From: Lanius collurio
Lineage: Eukaryota > Chordata > Aves > Passeriformes > Laniidae
Direction: 5' to 3'
Assembly: GCA_020086605.1 (NCBI GenBank)
Contig: JACBWW010000028.1
Location: 8,587,690 to 8,651,689, forward strand
Length of the DNA: 64,000 nucleotides
How positions within the stretch are numbered: the first letter of the stretch is position 1; every line of letters starts with the position of its first letter. The notes below the pieces were generated by a model. It saw only the letters and a program-made list of their open reading frames with translations, did no database searches and was not told where the DNA came from. The position numbers and the translations under genes are program-made. Positions 1 to 13,400 of the stretch are shown here, piece after piece.

Positions 1-59
1 CTGCATGGCCCAACTCTCCAGACCTTAGGGAGGGACAGAGGGATGCACGCACAGAGAAG

Positions 60-3000
60 TGAGAACAAGGACGGCACTTCTTTATTTTTGTGTACTATAG
101 ACAAAAGCCCTTTGGCTCTTATTGTAAGACTGGCCTTCAGCAATCCTTGTGCACTGGCCATAACCCTGCAGCTTGATCTGAATGTACAGATGCATATCCC
201 AGCAGCAGGGTTAAAGAAATGATTTAGCTCCAAAGCATAGAACACCAAGACCTTCAAAGTAGTCTAGGACAGTGACGAGCTGTTATTTTTATAGCATGCC
301 ATTTACTAAAGGGTGATATACCTCTTTAGAAAGTTCATTATTTTCTGCACATTTACTGTGCTGTAGGCATACAACCTTAAAACTTGTCCAGTTCATTACT
401 AAGTACTTGTACAACTCAGATACTTCAGCAAGATTTCCAAGTGCTAAGCAGAATTAAGCACTGCCATTTTAGTTCATAAATTGGTTCAACAGCACTCCCA
501 AAAAGTTTTAAATGCCACATTCAGTCTGCCTGAAGGCAAGTTTATTCCTGTGATCTTGTTTTACTTCACAAGAAAAAAAAAACAAATATTAGCAACTTGC
601 CTATCTTAAAAAAAAAAGTCCTCATTTTCCCTATGTATTAGTTGTTGTAGTAAAAGTTAATGCACTCAAGGAAAGAATGTTCTATCTCCAGCATTTAAGA
701 TGACAGAACATCTCATCTAATGTGCTTGTTTAGTCTACACAATTTTGTTCAGTGGTTATCAGGACAACGATTTTCAACAGTCTACAACAATAATCATAAC
801 TATCTCCAGTTAAATTGTGCAAGTTTTAACAAAATTATGGTTCCTGTTAAAATACAGAACAATCCCTGCTGATCAATGAGAGAATTCTTCTGTACCCTCG
901 CATCTGCAGGATTGACACCTGAAGCAATATGAGCAGGCTATGCACAGCCACTGCTTCAAGGCTACTGCACAGTACCTCCACACAACTTTCTCTGCCACTC
1001 ATCCTTTGTTTCTATCACTAACTTCACTACTTTACTCTTAGCACAAGTTTTAGTGCAACAAAAATCCAAGTAGACTTCAGTGAAGAACTCTATATACTTT
1101 ATTCTTTGATATAACTTACATGGGAACTGTGTGTCTTTAGGGCTACACATATTACCTTTTCATTTTTCAATGTATACCTGAAAAAGCCATGATGTTTTAA
1201 CATCTCTGTTTATTGCAAGATTTAGAACCTGGTAAAGGTATACAGAAACTTGTATAATGCATGGTCCATCACTGAGCATAGAAACAAGATCTCAGTGTTT
1301 GCTTTATTGTGCTGGTGCCACTTAAGAGAAGAAACTCCACAGAAACTGTACAGAAGTAACTGGGTAGCAGTGAATTATACATCCTCTGAGAGGGATCTTG
1401 TCCTGGCTACAGATTATGAGGAAAACTGGGCTGATCTAAAGACTGCTGAAGGAGCCACATGTTAAACAGGCTCATAGGAAGGGTGCCAACTACTTTTGGT
1501 ATCATTTTGGATCGTGCAGACAGTCAGCTGAAGCAACTTAACACTCAACGAGTTACTCAAAGATGAAGCTCCTGCCCTATTCCTGCTTCCCTTTACGAAC
1601 ATCTTCTATTTCTCTCATGGAAGTCTGGACCCTGGACCCTCCAAAGTAAAGACTTTTATTCTGTAAGGATTACAGGAAAACATGTTAAGAGTTTCACTCT
1701 CAGTTCAGGACTCCACCTCTCACTAACAGCAGTTACATGATACAAGTGTCACTCTGCACATCTTACAGGAACTTCCTGCAACTTTTGTAGTTCTCCTGAC
1801 TGGCATGGCTACCCCACATGTCACAGTCAGGATCCTCCCCACACCTCACCCATAGCCTCTCCCTCAGTTATCTAGTGATTTACAACACCTCTTCATAAGA
1901 AAAGACACTCCACTGCCCATAGAAGCTCAGAGCCACCATTGCACACCCTTATTACACTGCAGCAATTCTTGCAGAGGACTTCTCTTTTGAATGTCAAGTT
2001 TTATTTCCCTTGTATGAGTTCAAGAGGTTTTGGTCCAGACCACGTAAGAAATCCTGATCTTCAACAGCTCCAGCCTCAACAGTTACACGTTGATTTGAAC
2101 TTCACTTGGTATACTCTCCACTTTTCATTATGCTTCTCATGAATAGCTGAGATGTTCATTGCTAAATTCTCCAGAAGCAACACCCACTTCAGTTTGACAT
2201 AAAGCAAAGCAGGAAGAGGACATTAGTGTTATAAGGCATCAGATGAAATCACCTGTAGGAAAAAACCACCACTCTTTCTACTCATCTTTTGCTGTTTATT
2301 TTAATAAGATGGTGGGAAGACTGACTAAATATTAGTTCAAATTGTATTTTCCTTGAGTCCCAGTGATGCTGTAGAGTCAACTACAAAATTCCACTTACTC
2401 CACATGAACTAATTCAAAAAGCACGTTGATATTTCTTTATGGAAAAGAGGGAAGACTGTAACCCTGAAGGCCAGACTGTCAGCTATTATGCAAGTGCTTA
2501 TTCTAGATTGCTTCAAGATGATCCCCTTAAGGAGTTCCCCTGAACAAGAGGAGACCGTGGTTCTGAACCTAACAGCAACTTAAACCAGAGTTCTCATTAA
2601 CACCAAAAAGTACATATTGACAAACTGACCTTAAAAGAAGAAAGATAATTTGTTTAGTACCATGGAGTTGTCAGTGAAGGCTGAGTCAAGAAGAACTTCT
2701 TAGAATGTCTTATATTTTACTTTTTCATGCAGAGAGCACCATCTCATTAGCCTGACAGCTACCACAGTGCTGCAATAACTCATCTTGAGAGTTCCATAAA
2801 GCCACCAGGCTGAGAAGGGTGGCTGCAGGTTCAGCTGGTGTTTAAGAAGGAATAAATTCCAAATCAGACTAGTACCTGGTAGGTTGTCCCAGGAGAACAG
2901 AGAAGTTGCACAAAGTCAATCACTGCTCACATTCTTTGCAAGAATGTTACCAGAGAACAAGTAATCACTCAAATTTAGCAGTAAGCACAGTTATTTATTG

Positions 3001-4362
3001 CCCTAAATCCCAGTATTACAGTCATATGAGCCCCAACCCCCCTCACTTAGGACGGTTAAATCACGTCAGCATTCCTAAGGCCATTAACACCAAGTAGGCA
3101 TTTACTTAAGGTTGGACTGCAAGAGAAAGGACAAAAAAGGACTTGCAGAAGCAGCTACAATTCTAAAGGCCAACAGAAACTACTAAGAAAACAGATCTAT
3201 ACCAAAAGTAGTCCTAAAAGACTTGCCTTGTGGTTCAGCAGAGACAGATTTGAACACTATGTACCCATCTATCCCTCACCAAACCCTTTGAGGCAAGTTT
3301 CACACACTGATGCTTGGTGGAAAGGAAGCATTTGACACCTTTTGGCTTCTGAATGCTGCAAAGTAAGCATGGGGAGAGAAAGCAGAGTTCTACTTTTACT
3401 ACCGCAGGCATCGTAGGTGACCAAGCCTAAAGTGGCTCTAGTGAAACCCACGTTCAAAGCATGGTGTAAGAGACTTTCACCACGCAACTACCGGAGCTAG
3501 CTTTGGGAAAATTAAAGACTCATACTTCCTCCCCCATTCCCACAACCCTTGAAAGGCCGCTGTCCACCTCATTCCCGCAGCTAGGCTGGTTTTGATCCCC
3601 AAGTCAGTCACAAGTACACTTCAGTCAATTGACATTACTTCATAATCACCAAGGTAAACAAAGATACTCAGTATGAACCAACAGCATGCCACACTCACAA
3701 AAACCACAGTTCATGCTTGCATCACCGCCTATCTGCAGCTGGTGTTGGGATGGTCTGTCTAGAACCAGCCTGACTCCCAGATGGAAAAGTCTCCAGAGAC
3801 CATTTCATCCACAGGGAGCACACGGGCGGTAGCAAAACAGAAAATATTCTTTTGCAGCCTTTTCCTGTCCATTCAAAAAAAACCAAACCAAAACAAAACA
3901 AAAAAAAACCCCAAAAAACGGATAAGGAGTGGTTAGGGAGTACTGTATCATAGAAATAATTATTGGGGGTTTTTTTAAGCAAACAAAACAGAATGGTAAT
4001 AAAGATGTCATTTGGCACCTTGCAGTAGAGTTTTATTTTCATCTTTTTAGTGCTCCACTCATTAGTTCCTTCCAGACTAGAGAGGTAAATTTTGTCAAGA
4101 TCCCCATGCACTTTCACTATGAACCCCAATCACTCCATAGGATAAAGAAGGAACCATTCAAGATAACTCAAAAAGATGAAACATACCCCAGTTTAAACAC
4201 AAAAATTGAGGAAAAAAAATTCAAATAGGCTGGAACAGATACTCTGAAAAACTAAGTGCAGCTGTCATTTCAGTTAACTTAACAAAAAGAGTCCTCCATA
4301 CAGTTCCAGTATGACTAGTGGTACTGAGCATAGAAGTGCTAGACTGTCCATGAAGGTACTTC
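60..4362 (-). other. SNX30: SNX30 3' UTR region (end uncertain)
   Basis: AT-leaning sequence after the stop codon with no conserved ORF. AATAAA hexamers on the minus strand occur at 4037-4032, 2999-2994, 2300-2295, 1660-1655 and 86-81, with more inside the repeat at 1,103-1,461, so alternative polyadenylation is plausible. A long 3' UTR is expected from mammalian SNX30 (from memory). Which signal is used cannot be told without RNA data. Confidence 0.5.
1103..1461 (-). repeat. Dispersed repeat, arm A of an inverted pair
   Basis: Read on the minus strand, this stretch matches 7,820-8,201 on the plus strand over its whole length at roughly 85-90% by eye, with one insertion of about 20 bp in the other copy. 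Shared landmarks include GGCACCAGCACAATAAAGC and GCAATAAACAGAGAT. Two AATAAA-type signals in one block suggest an LTR or other retroelement 3' end, but I do not recognise the family. It lies in the SNX30 3' UTR or just beyond it. Confidence 0.85.
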
Positions 4363-4422
4363 TTATTTGGTCTCTGGCTTGTCTTGCAGTAGTGGTATAA
4401 TTGATTCCCACGCCGTAAGGCA
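4363..4422 (-). CDS. SNX30: SNX30 coding exon 9 (residues 420-438 and stop)
   Basis: 60 nt encoding [19 protein letters not shown] and a TAA stop at 4365-4363. The acceptor is a clean pyrimidine tract ending CTTCAG|TGCC. The WESIIPLLQ core matches the SNX30 C-terminus. It is too short to appear as a free-standing ORF and was found by looking for the expected C-terminus downstream of exon 8. Confidence 0.95.
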   Translation of the reverse strand, partial: CLTAWESIIPLLQDKPETK

Positions 4423-7400
4423 CTGAAGGAAGAAAGAAAGATTGATTTAAAAAATGAATTTTATATCAGTTCATATAACTTCTGAACAACCCTTCCAGAC
4501 CAATAGCATGCAAGTAGAAGTTATGTGGGTCTTCATAGATTATTAGAGAAGGGGGAAAAACCCAGGATCTCAAACAGCAAGTAAGTGTTATAATAGCTGC
4601 ACCTTCCAAACAAATTCAACAAATTCAAGTTTTCCAAAGTCATCATCTGGCCCAAGCTATTAAAAATCATCAGAACACCCAGGATTTCCAAATAATAACC
4701 TGGATTTTTCTGAACTGAAGAATACCACAGCTTTCAGCTAGGCAGACAAACTGTTTTGAGTAGAAATTTACATCTTTGTGGTGTGACTGTGGGTGAACAC
4801 TGACTTGGACACAATGGCAGCTATTACAGATGACCTCCCGTAAATGTATTTGAAAGAAAACATGCCTTTAGGGAAGTTAATTTTGAGACACAGTGTATTC
4901 CAGTACAGCTCTGAGACTTGACTCCAGACAAACTGGTCGTGCCTGGTATAGTAAACTGTAAGTGGAGTGTAGCTTCTGGGTTATTACAAAGCCACTCTGG
5001 GCTTTGGAGTCATTTTTCCAGACACATACACTTACAACAGTACTCGTACTGTGTCTTGTTACTGTCTTTCAAACACATAGAGCCCAGAAGTAAAAAGCGG
5101 GCAAATACAGACTGTGGAATCCAAATTATTAAATGCTGGAAATGGGTAAACTCAGCAGCAGCTCTTATATCCACAAGTCACTGTTGACAGATATCTTCCT
5201 TCTAACTTTGCTGACTGTGCTGCAGATGAATAGAGTAGTTCTAGGTGTGTACCCTGAAGTACCCACTTCAAGACTGGACATTTTCTTACCAAAAAAGCTT
5301 CTTTGCTAAAAGCAAAACTAATGTACAGTGTACAGATATAACTATCAATTGCAGAGGCACTGCTGGATGTTCAGTGGAGTCTCTAATATCCCCCTCCACA
5401 GAAGCCTTAGAAGAGAGACCAGGATGAAGGAAGTTCTGTGTGAGTAGTTATGAACAAGACAGACACTGGAAGGGGAAAAGGTACTGCATAATAATATTAC
5501 ACAGAAAGATAACCTAGCACAGGAAGCATCTTGTAAAGTAGATGTAGGAAAATGAACAGACAAGATTAAGTATGTTTACTAGGCCATGCATAAGCATAGT
5601 AGTTCCAGTAGTGTTTAATATTTAATATACCTAAAAGGGGCTTATGAGACAGATGAAGGAGGACTTTTTTCAAGGGCTTGTGGTGATAAGACAAGAGACA
5701 ATTGCTTTAAACTGGAAGAGGGCAGGTTTAGATTAGATAATGAGGAAGGAATTCTTTACAATTAGGAGGAGGAAACACTGGAACAGCTTGCCCAGAGAAG
5801 CTGTGGAAGCTCCATTTCTGGAAGTGTTTTAGGTTCATGCTGGGTGGGGCTCTGAACCATCTACTCTATTGAAAGGCATCCCAGCCTCTGGCAGGAGGTT
5901 GAAACTTAGATGACCTCTAAAGTCCCTTCCAAACCATTCTGTGATCCTGTGGTATCAACCACCTCATTGGGCTGCACTGTTCTACGATGATGGAAAACTA
6001 GACTGGAAGCATATGCAGTTACATGGCAAAGTCCTTTTAATTAAAAATAAAAAAATCTGACACTAAATCTCAGGTACACATGTACCAACCAAAAGTGGGC
6101 AGAGGCTAGGTATTTTCAGGACCAGTACACGAGGGACAGAACTATGCACAAAGAGACAGAGATCAGAATAATTTATACGTAACAGGTGTAATCTATATAT
6201 GAGTCCGTGGACTTGCATTAACTCACATAGTTTGGTTCAGAAAAGGCAGCATCAAGACATTTTTCTACTCTGGTAGTATTACTAAAATGTGCAATTCTGG
6301 GTTTTTTTTCACCACCACTGCTGCTGCTCAGTAATTTGTTCAATTCAATTGAATTAAATTCAATTTGTGCAAAACAGACAAGCATGCATGATAAAATACT
6401 GTTAGAGTGCTTGCAAAAGTCCACTAGTCTTACAGAGATCACTTGACCATGACTTACAACTCATCAGCTGCTGACAAAGTGCAGCTTCAGATGTCTAATA
6501 TTCTTGTCTTCAAGACAGTGTGAAGATTTCCTGAAGAATTATCACCACTTCAGAGGAAAACAAACTACTCTTACTTCTACCAGTGCTCCAACAGTGACAC
6601 GTACCTTCTCGTAGTACTGGATGTTTTTATCTGCCATGCCCATGAGTAGCTGCCTAAAGTCTTGTCTTTTGTTGTTCTGCCATCTCTCCATATCTGCTTT
6701 CAGGTCAGCATTGAAACATTCTACTCGGTCTTGACATTTCTCAACATCTGTGGGTACCTGCAGCAACAGAAATGAAGATTAAAACTATCACTAAGAGGGC
6801 TAGACTGCTGAATTAGCTCAAACCTTACTGAGCAAACTACAGAAAACAGGATTAAGTTCACAATCCAGTAGTTATCCTGAATCAACTCTCCTATGGCTGC
6901 AGGAAAAAAGCCACAGTTCTGAACTAGAGAGGATGTAAGATTGCTTATTCTTTGCTGTTTGAGGTGGTGAGCACTTGTGCTTGTCCATTCCATGCCTGAT
7001 AGAGGCAGATGGAGAAAGCATTTGATAAAGGCACAGGAAAACCATTTGGTGTAATTGCTGGTATCAAGGTTCAGTTCCTAGTGCTCAAACTGAGCAGCTC
7101 TGTTCCACAGCAAACTTTCTTCCTTCCCATTCACAGCTGCAGCAGGAATTTCCCAATTTACACCAGCATGTATATAACAACAAATATTTAGGTTTATCAA
7201 AAAAGCTGGATAAGAGACCTCAGTATTGACAGCTGCAGAACAAAATTTCTAAATCCTCAGTTTCCAGTTTCCACTTTGAACCTTACAGGGTTCCTGAACA
7301 AAATTTAACTGCAAAGCACTTGTGATCATCACCATGTGATGGGCTCCTGAACCTTTAGGCTCAACACTGGACACACTACCATGTAAAAGCAATGAATGAC

Positions 7401-10400
7401 ATCTTTAAGGACAGCCTACTGCAAGCTGAGGTAGAGATTTAAATGGAGTTTTGACAGTAGTCACTGGCTCAATGTACATACACTTTAGACCATCTAATTC
7501 TTTGCTTATGTTTTAACCAATATAATGTATACTACCAAGCAAGTACAGGAATAATTTACAAGTGTTTCCTCAAGCAGGAAAGCCAAACGCCTTTCCTTCC
7601 CTTCTCATTGCTGCATGGTCCAAACACACAGGAATCCTGTAAGGACACATAGACTAAGCCCATGATCTCAGAAGAGGAAACTCCTGAATCCTGGTACCAA
7701 AGTGCGAAGTGAACTTTTGCTCTGGAAGCTGTGACTTGCACAAAGGCAAAATGCAGGATGAAGAATATTTGAAGAATTTTGTGGTGGCTCCTCTCATACT
7801 TGATTTCAGTAAATTGAATATGTGGCTCCTTCAGCTGTCCTTAAATCAGTCCAGTTTTCCTCATAATCCATAGCCAGCGCAAGGTCCCTCTCAGGGGATG
7901 CATAATTCACTGCTACCCAGTTACTTCTGTATAGTAGAATATACTATATTTCTGTGGTGTTTGTTTCTTCTCTTAAGTGGCACCAGCACAATAAAGCAAA
8001 CACTGAGATCTTGTTTCTATGCTCAGTAATGGACTGTATGCATTGTACAGGTTCCTGTATACCTTTATCAGGTTCTAAATCTTGCAATAAACAGAGATTT
8101 TAAAACATCGTGGCTTTTTCAGGTATACATTGAAAAATGAAAAGGTAATATGTGTAGCCCCAAAGACACAAACAGTTCCCACGTGAATCGTATCAAAGAA
8201 TTCCATTTCTCTCTGAGGGGCGTGAAAGAAGGAAAGAGAATGAACAGACTGAATAAGAAGCTTTCCACAGATAGCTACAGGAAGTTAGAGGTGTGCTACT
8301 ATCTTGCAGTTTGGCAACGTACTCAGTTTAGGCAGAAACACATTAACTGTGCTTCTTCTCCAGGACCTGGATTAGGTTTAATCACTGAAGTATCACTCAG
8401 AGAAGGTCTTACATATGTTCTCCATTATACCAACCTGTTTGAGATGCAGAAGCTCTTCGTACTCATGAGGTTTGAGTTCCCCTTTATTCACCCAACTGAA
8501 TTTAACTACAGGCAGCTTGGAGGTTCAGTAGATACTCTTTTCCCCTACTATATCTGAGCACTATTCTTAGGGCTACAGAATTCACTCTGCTACAACTCCA
8601 GAAGAAACCTATGAGGGGTTTCAGACAAGAACAACCAAGACAGTGACTGGAGGGTGTAGGGGATGCTCCCCTGAAGGCATTTATGCCTTGCATCAGAAGT
8701 ACTCTGCTACTTTAATGGGAAAGGCTAGGCTATCAAGAGAAATATTTATGAAGTCTGGAAGCAAAACCATGTAAGATTTCCAAATTAAATTAGCTTAGCT
8801 TCTAAGCACTCATCAGCTTCCTGCTTCTTCTGCCAGGATCTGAAACCACAAGGAAGCTATACAAAAATCTGTTCTTTCTCACAGCAGGTTCTCTGGCTGG
8901 TCAGGCTGAGAGGCCTGTATGAGTTTAGAGCTACACGGATAGCCCACTGGCCAGCAGATACATCACGTGTGCTCTCATTAAGGAACAACAACAACTAACT
9001 CCAACTAAGTCTCCAGAGGCATCATGGAAGCAGTATCTGCACATGCAGCAGTACTGTTTAGGAGTGCAAATGCCTTCACTTGCAAAACTGCAACTTCCTA
9101 GAACATAATTTACAACTCAGTAATTAAAACAAAATTTTAAATTAATTAACAGCTTTTAAGCACTTTATATCAGTGCAAAGAATGCAAAGAGATATTATGT
9201 GTTTATCATCAAATTTAGGCCTAAGTTGAAACATCTATGCTGATGCTTTTATCTGCTTTTACAATTGGAGATGCTAAATATTAGCTAGCAACTAAGAACC
9301 AGGAAGAAAGTTAACTGGATTTTGGGTGAAGCTGCTACTTCCTTACTGAAGTAGCTCTCAGCTACTTAATAGCTTAAAAGCCCCTCAAGCCACAAAACCA
9401 AAGTTGACAACTGGTTCAAACTCCAACACACTCTTAAACAGCCCAGGACTATTTTAGTAAGTCACTTTCAACTGATAAGAGCTGTATATGCAGGCAAGAA
9501 CTGAGCACAAAAGTGTATATATATGGTAAGAAGCCCTGCAGGTACATTTAATCCTTTTCATGCTGATTCTGTTCTCTTAAAGAGCTAAGCTTACCTAACA
9601 TCTGTAGTTTAGTGTGGTGAATTACAGATGGTGTGTCCGCTTTAAAACTCCTCTATATCATCCTTACCAAGTAATAAATGGTCCCAAAGCAGAAAAAATC
9701 CAGCATTAATAAACAACTACTCTTTGCATATGATATTCCTGCTTTCCTAGTTCTTGGGAAACAGTTATCTGTTACAAGGCGCTTTTTTCCCCTGTAAATA
9801 TATATGGTCACCTTCTACTTCAAGTTCTGCACTGCCATATTTACTGTTTCCATAAATTACCACACTTCAAAGTCTTGAGGCAGAGTGAATAAAACACATC
9901 ATTAAAAGCAAGCTTCATCTCACACCTTCAGTGTGCTGGTTGGATTACTGTAAAATCAGCTCCAGCATGCGTCAGAAATGGGTGAGAGACATTTTACCAC
10001 TGCACCTGTTAGAAACTGAAAGGCTGCAGACTCCACACGAACACCACGATGCTACCGGTAAACACCAGCCACATTGCTTTTGTGTAAGCTTCAGCACTCT
10101 GAGCAGCACCTGCTGACAGACAGTCACAGTAGCCCTACAAGCACTCTGCATTCATAGGCCTGAGCTCTAAGCAGATGATCTCACTGCCAGAACAATCTAA
10201 TGGCCTGGTGAGCTCTGTGATCCCAGGCTGGATATGTATGCAGAAGGCCCAGAATGCCCTCCAGTGAGAGATTATCAAGTAGTGCTAGGCCTTCCTTTCA
10301 TGATCTAACAAAGCCTTTGTTCTCTTAAGGTTTTGTTTGGGGTCTTTTTACATCATTTCTACCAAATCAGCAAATATGTCACAAGGCACACAAAGGCCGT

Positions 10401-13400
10401 CCCACAACTGCAGCACATGACCCTCTGCCTGCTTTTAATTTCCAGCTAGTCAGGAGAACTCAATGAAGGTAAGATATGCTGCTAGGCACAGCTCTGAGCT
10501 ATCAGCTCCAGCTGGAAAGGTTCTGAATACCCCAGAGATAGTATTTTGTGAACATGCAAGGAGTTCCATATAGTTAGTTCAACTTCGTCTTGTAAATGAC
10601 ACAAACTAGTTATGTTACAAAAAGGCACAAGGCGTTGCCAAAAAATATGCTTATACTCTGGAGAGGAGATGTAAGTATTCAAAAAATTTGCAAGATTTAA
10701 CACTGTACTTTACACAATAATCCCACTGAAATATGAGATCCAAAGGCCTTTTAACAGGTGAGAGATTAGCAAAATTCATCAGTTCCACTGCATCAAGATC
10801 TTGGTAAAGTCAAATGCCTAAAAACCTCAATTGGCTTGCTGGATGTACTAGATTTAGTTCTGTCCATCCTAGATACAACTATTAGAACACTTGTTTATAC
10901 AAAGCTACACTGAGGAACTAGAGTACATACCACACGAGAGAGCAGAGGGGCAGGCAGTAGACCTAAATATAAGAGCACCACATAACACCTAGTACACCAC
11001 TATTTGTAGTTCATTATAGACAGAAGATCAGAAAAACACTTTTGCATTTCTATGCCCTTGTTCTCTTCAGCTTCTTAGATTCAAAACATTATGTGAACCT
11101 CCTGTACAGTCAACCTTATTGTACAGTAGTCATAACACTGGAAAGTCATCTATTAATTAACACAAATATAAGGGGAACCGAAAACCTCCAACCAGAGGAA
11201 GGGAACAAACCCTGTTGCAATCATCAGTTAAAGGTGCAGTGATTTAAGAAAAGGGTCTTGCAGGTGACAGCATGTCAGTTCACGGCTTTGCTACTGCATG
11301 GAGCCCAGCCAAAACCTGTCACCCAGTGACACTTGCCATCTCTGTTCAGCATCACACAGGTAGAGCTCCCTAGTAGAAAGGGCAAAATATGGAGTCTTCC
11401 ACAGCCAAAAACAGTGTTCTGCCACAATACAGTTCCACAGTGCCAGGGATAGGACCTTAACTCAGCTAGCTGGCATACAGCTGAGTCACATGGGACTGTT
11501 CTACCACTGCTTCAGTCCCTATCACTGAACAGCCCAACTGACTGCTGGCTGTTGTTGAAGTGTTAGAGTCATCCTGCTCCGAACTGTGGAAGATCACTAG
11601 TACAGAAGTTGCTGGACAAGTTACATACATTCATACTTAGGTCTTTATTTCACACCAGCTCACCAGCAACAAATTTCTGTTCTGCCCAAAACTGCTTATA
11701 CTGCAAACGAAAACATAAGACCCAGAAAAAAGCAAGTTCTGCTTCTCCATTCTTCTCAGGAAGTAGTGTAAGTGCAAACTGTTTTTGTAGGGCAATTTTA
11801 AGTACTAACCTTTGGACGATCTTCTCTTTTCAAGGCTACTGCTTCCAGTTTTGCTTCATACTCGGCTTGAACTTGGTCTCTCTTCTTCAACACATTCTAT
11901 GGGCAAGAGAAAAGAGAGCAATGAAAGGGATCCTCTTGTTCCTTCCCCCAGCCCACAAGAAACTCTAAAGTGACATATCTTCAGTGCCAATTCAGCCCAA
12001 AGTCAGACTTTCAGATTTATTTTGTTCTACTTTACAGCATTCAGGGAGCAGCTTTTGATAACAAAGAGCACTTGCTCTCCAACAGCTGGCACGGTCAGTT
12101 AAAATTCAACATTTGGACAACCTGGAGGCATGCAAGATAGAAGCCGTCATGAAACCGTTAATATAACCCTGACTATGTAAATTTAATTCATCAGCTGACC
12201 TCATATTACCATGAAAATGATATAAACAAAAGCATCGAAGCTGACAAGGACTAATGTAAAGTTTCTGATATGCTCAAGCAGCAGACAGACAACAGCATTA
12301 GAAGGTATTACAGCTCCCTTTTCACTTGCAAAGACTCTTCAGAATCCTTTAAAGCAAACTGTCACATTCTGGTGTTAAAGTAAGCCTTTATTCTAGATCA
12401 GTTTGCAGGGTTTGGTTGTTGGTTTAATTAAAAAAAAAGAAAATTAGGAAAAGCACAATTTACATGAAAAGCATTGAGACTTGAGACCTTCTCAAGCAGT
12501 AAACATTTTCTTCACAGAGTATTCTCAAAATACAGCCAATGATGCTACCCTTAGCTCGTACTACATCCACCAAGAGCTTCACTAAGGTTATAACACAGTC
12601 TTACAATTTGAAAACAACCATAGGAATTAGTCTTTTTAAGAATGTCTTTCTAAAAAATAAGCAGTTTTGTGTCTGTAAGAGCAGGCAACTTACCTCTTCA
12701 GGCTTCACAAAGAAACAACTAGTATTTTATATAATACACAATTGATGCAAAGTAATTATTAAAAATGCTCAGAGGGAAGTCAGCCAACACTCACTGTAAA
12801 TTTGAAATTCTCCTGCAGCTAACTTGGCTTTGAGTCTTCCCTTCTGCCACCTAGAAAGAATTGCTCCATTAGGCCACAAAGTGGTAACTAGTCATTTTAA
12901 TAGTTCCAGACAAGGCTAGTAACACAGGACTAGTCATGTGCACTGCTGCCTACAGAATTATGTTTTTAAAAGCAAAGCTCCTCAGAGTTCTAACAGCCAG
13001 TCTAGCCAAGGTCTAACTGAGGACATACAAATCCCATATCTACTAATCTTCGTCTTAAGCCAAGAAAAGGTCACTAGTGCAGTTGCTCTAGAGCAGAGAT
13101 GTTGCCATAAACAGTCTTAAAACCCGCAATTCACGATAAATAGGATTGCACATGATCCACAAAGCTACAATTAGATTAGTCAATAAAGAGGGCAAACCTG
13201 AAAAATTCACCTTCAACAGCTTAACTCTCTCTTTTGTCCCACTAGCAAGCATGCCATTGGTTGTGTTTGCTTGGCAAACCAAAACATCTCAGCTTCTTTT
13301 TGGAATCTATGCGACTATGTGGGATGGCCTTTAAGTGATTGAGGTTACCAATGCAACAAAAGTCTGAGAGATTTAATAGATATTTCGACTTTGCATTGCC

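Noticed and set aside
6340..6366. Small AATTCAATTGAATT palindromic cluster
   Set aside because: Simple AT-rich sequence of the kind that occurs by chance, with no association to a site.
8150..8557. 135-residue ORF starting MCSPKDT, with a 62-residue relative at 1,150-962
   Set aside because: The shared start comes from the repeat arms. The proteins diverge as soon as the repeat ends, and neither has a known domain.
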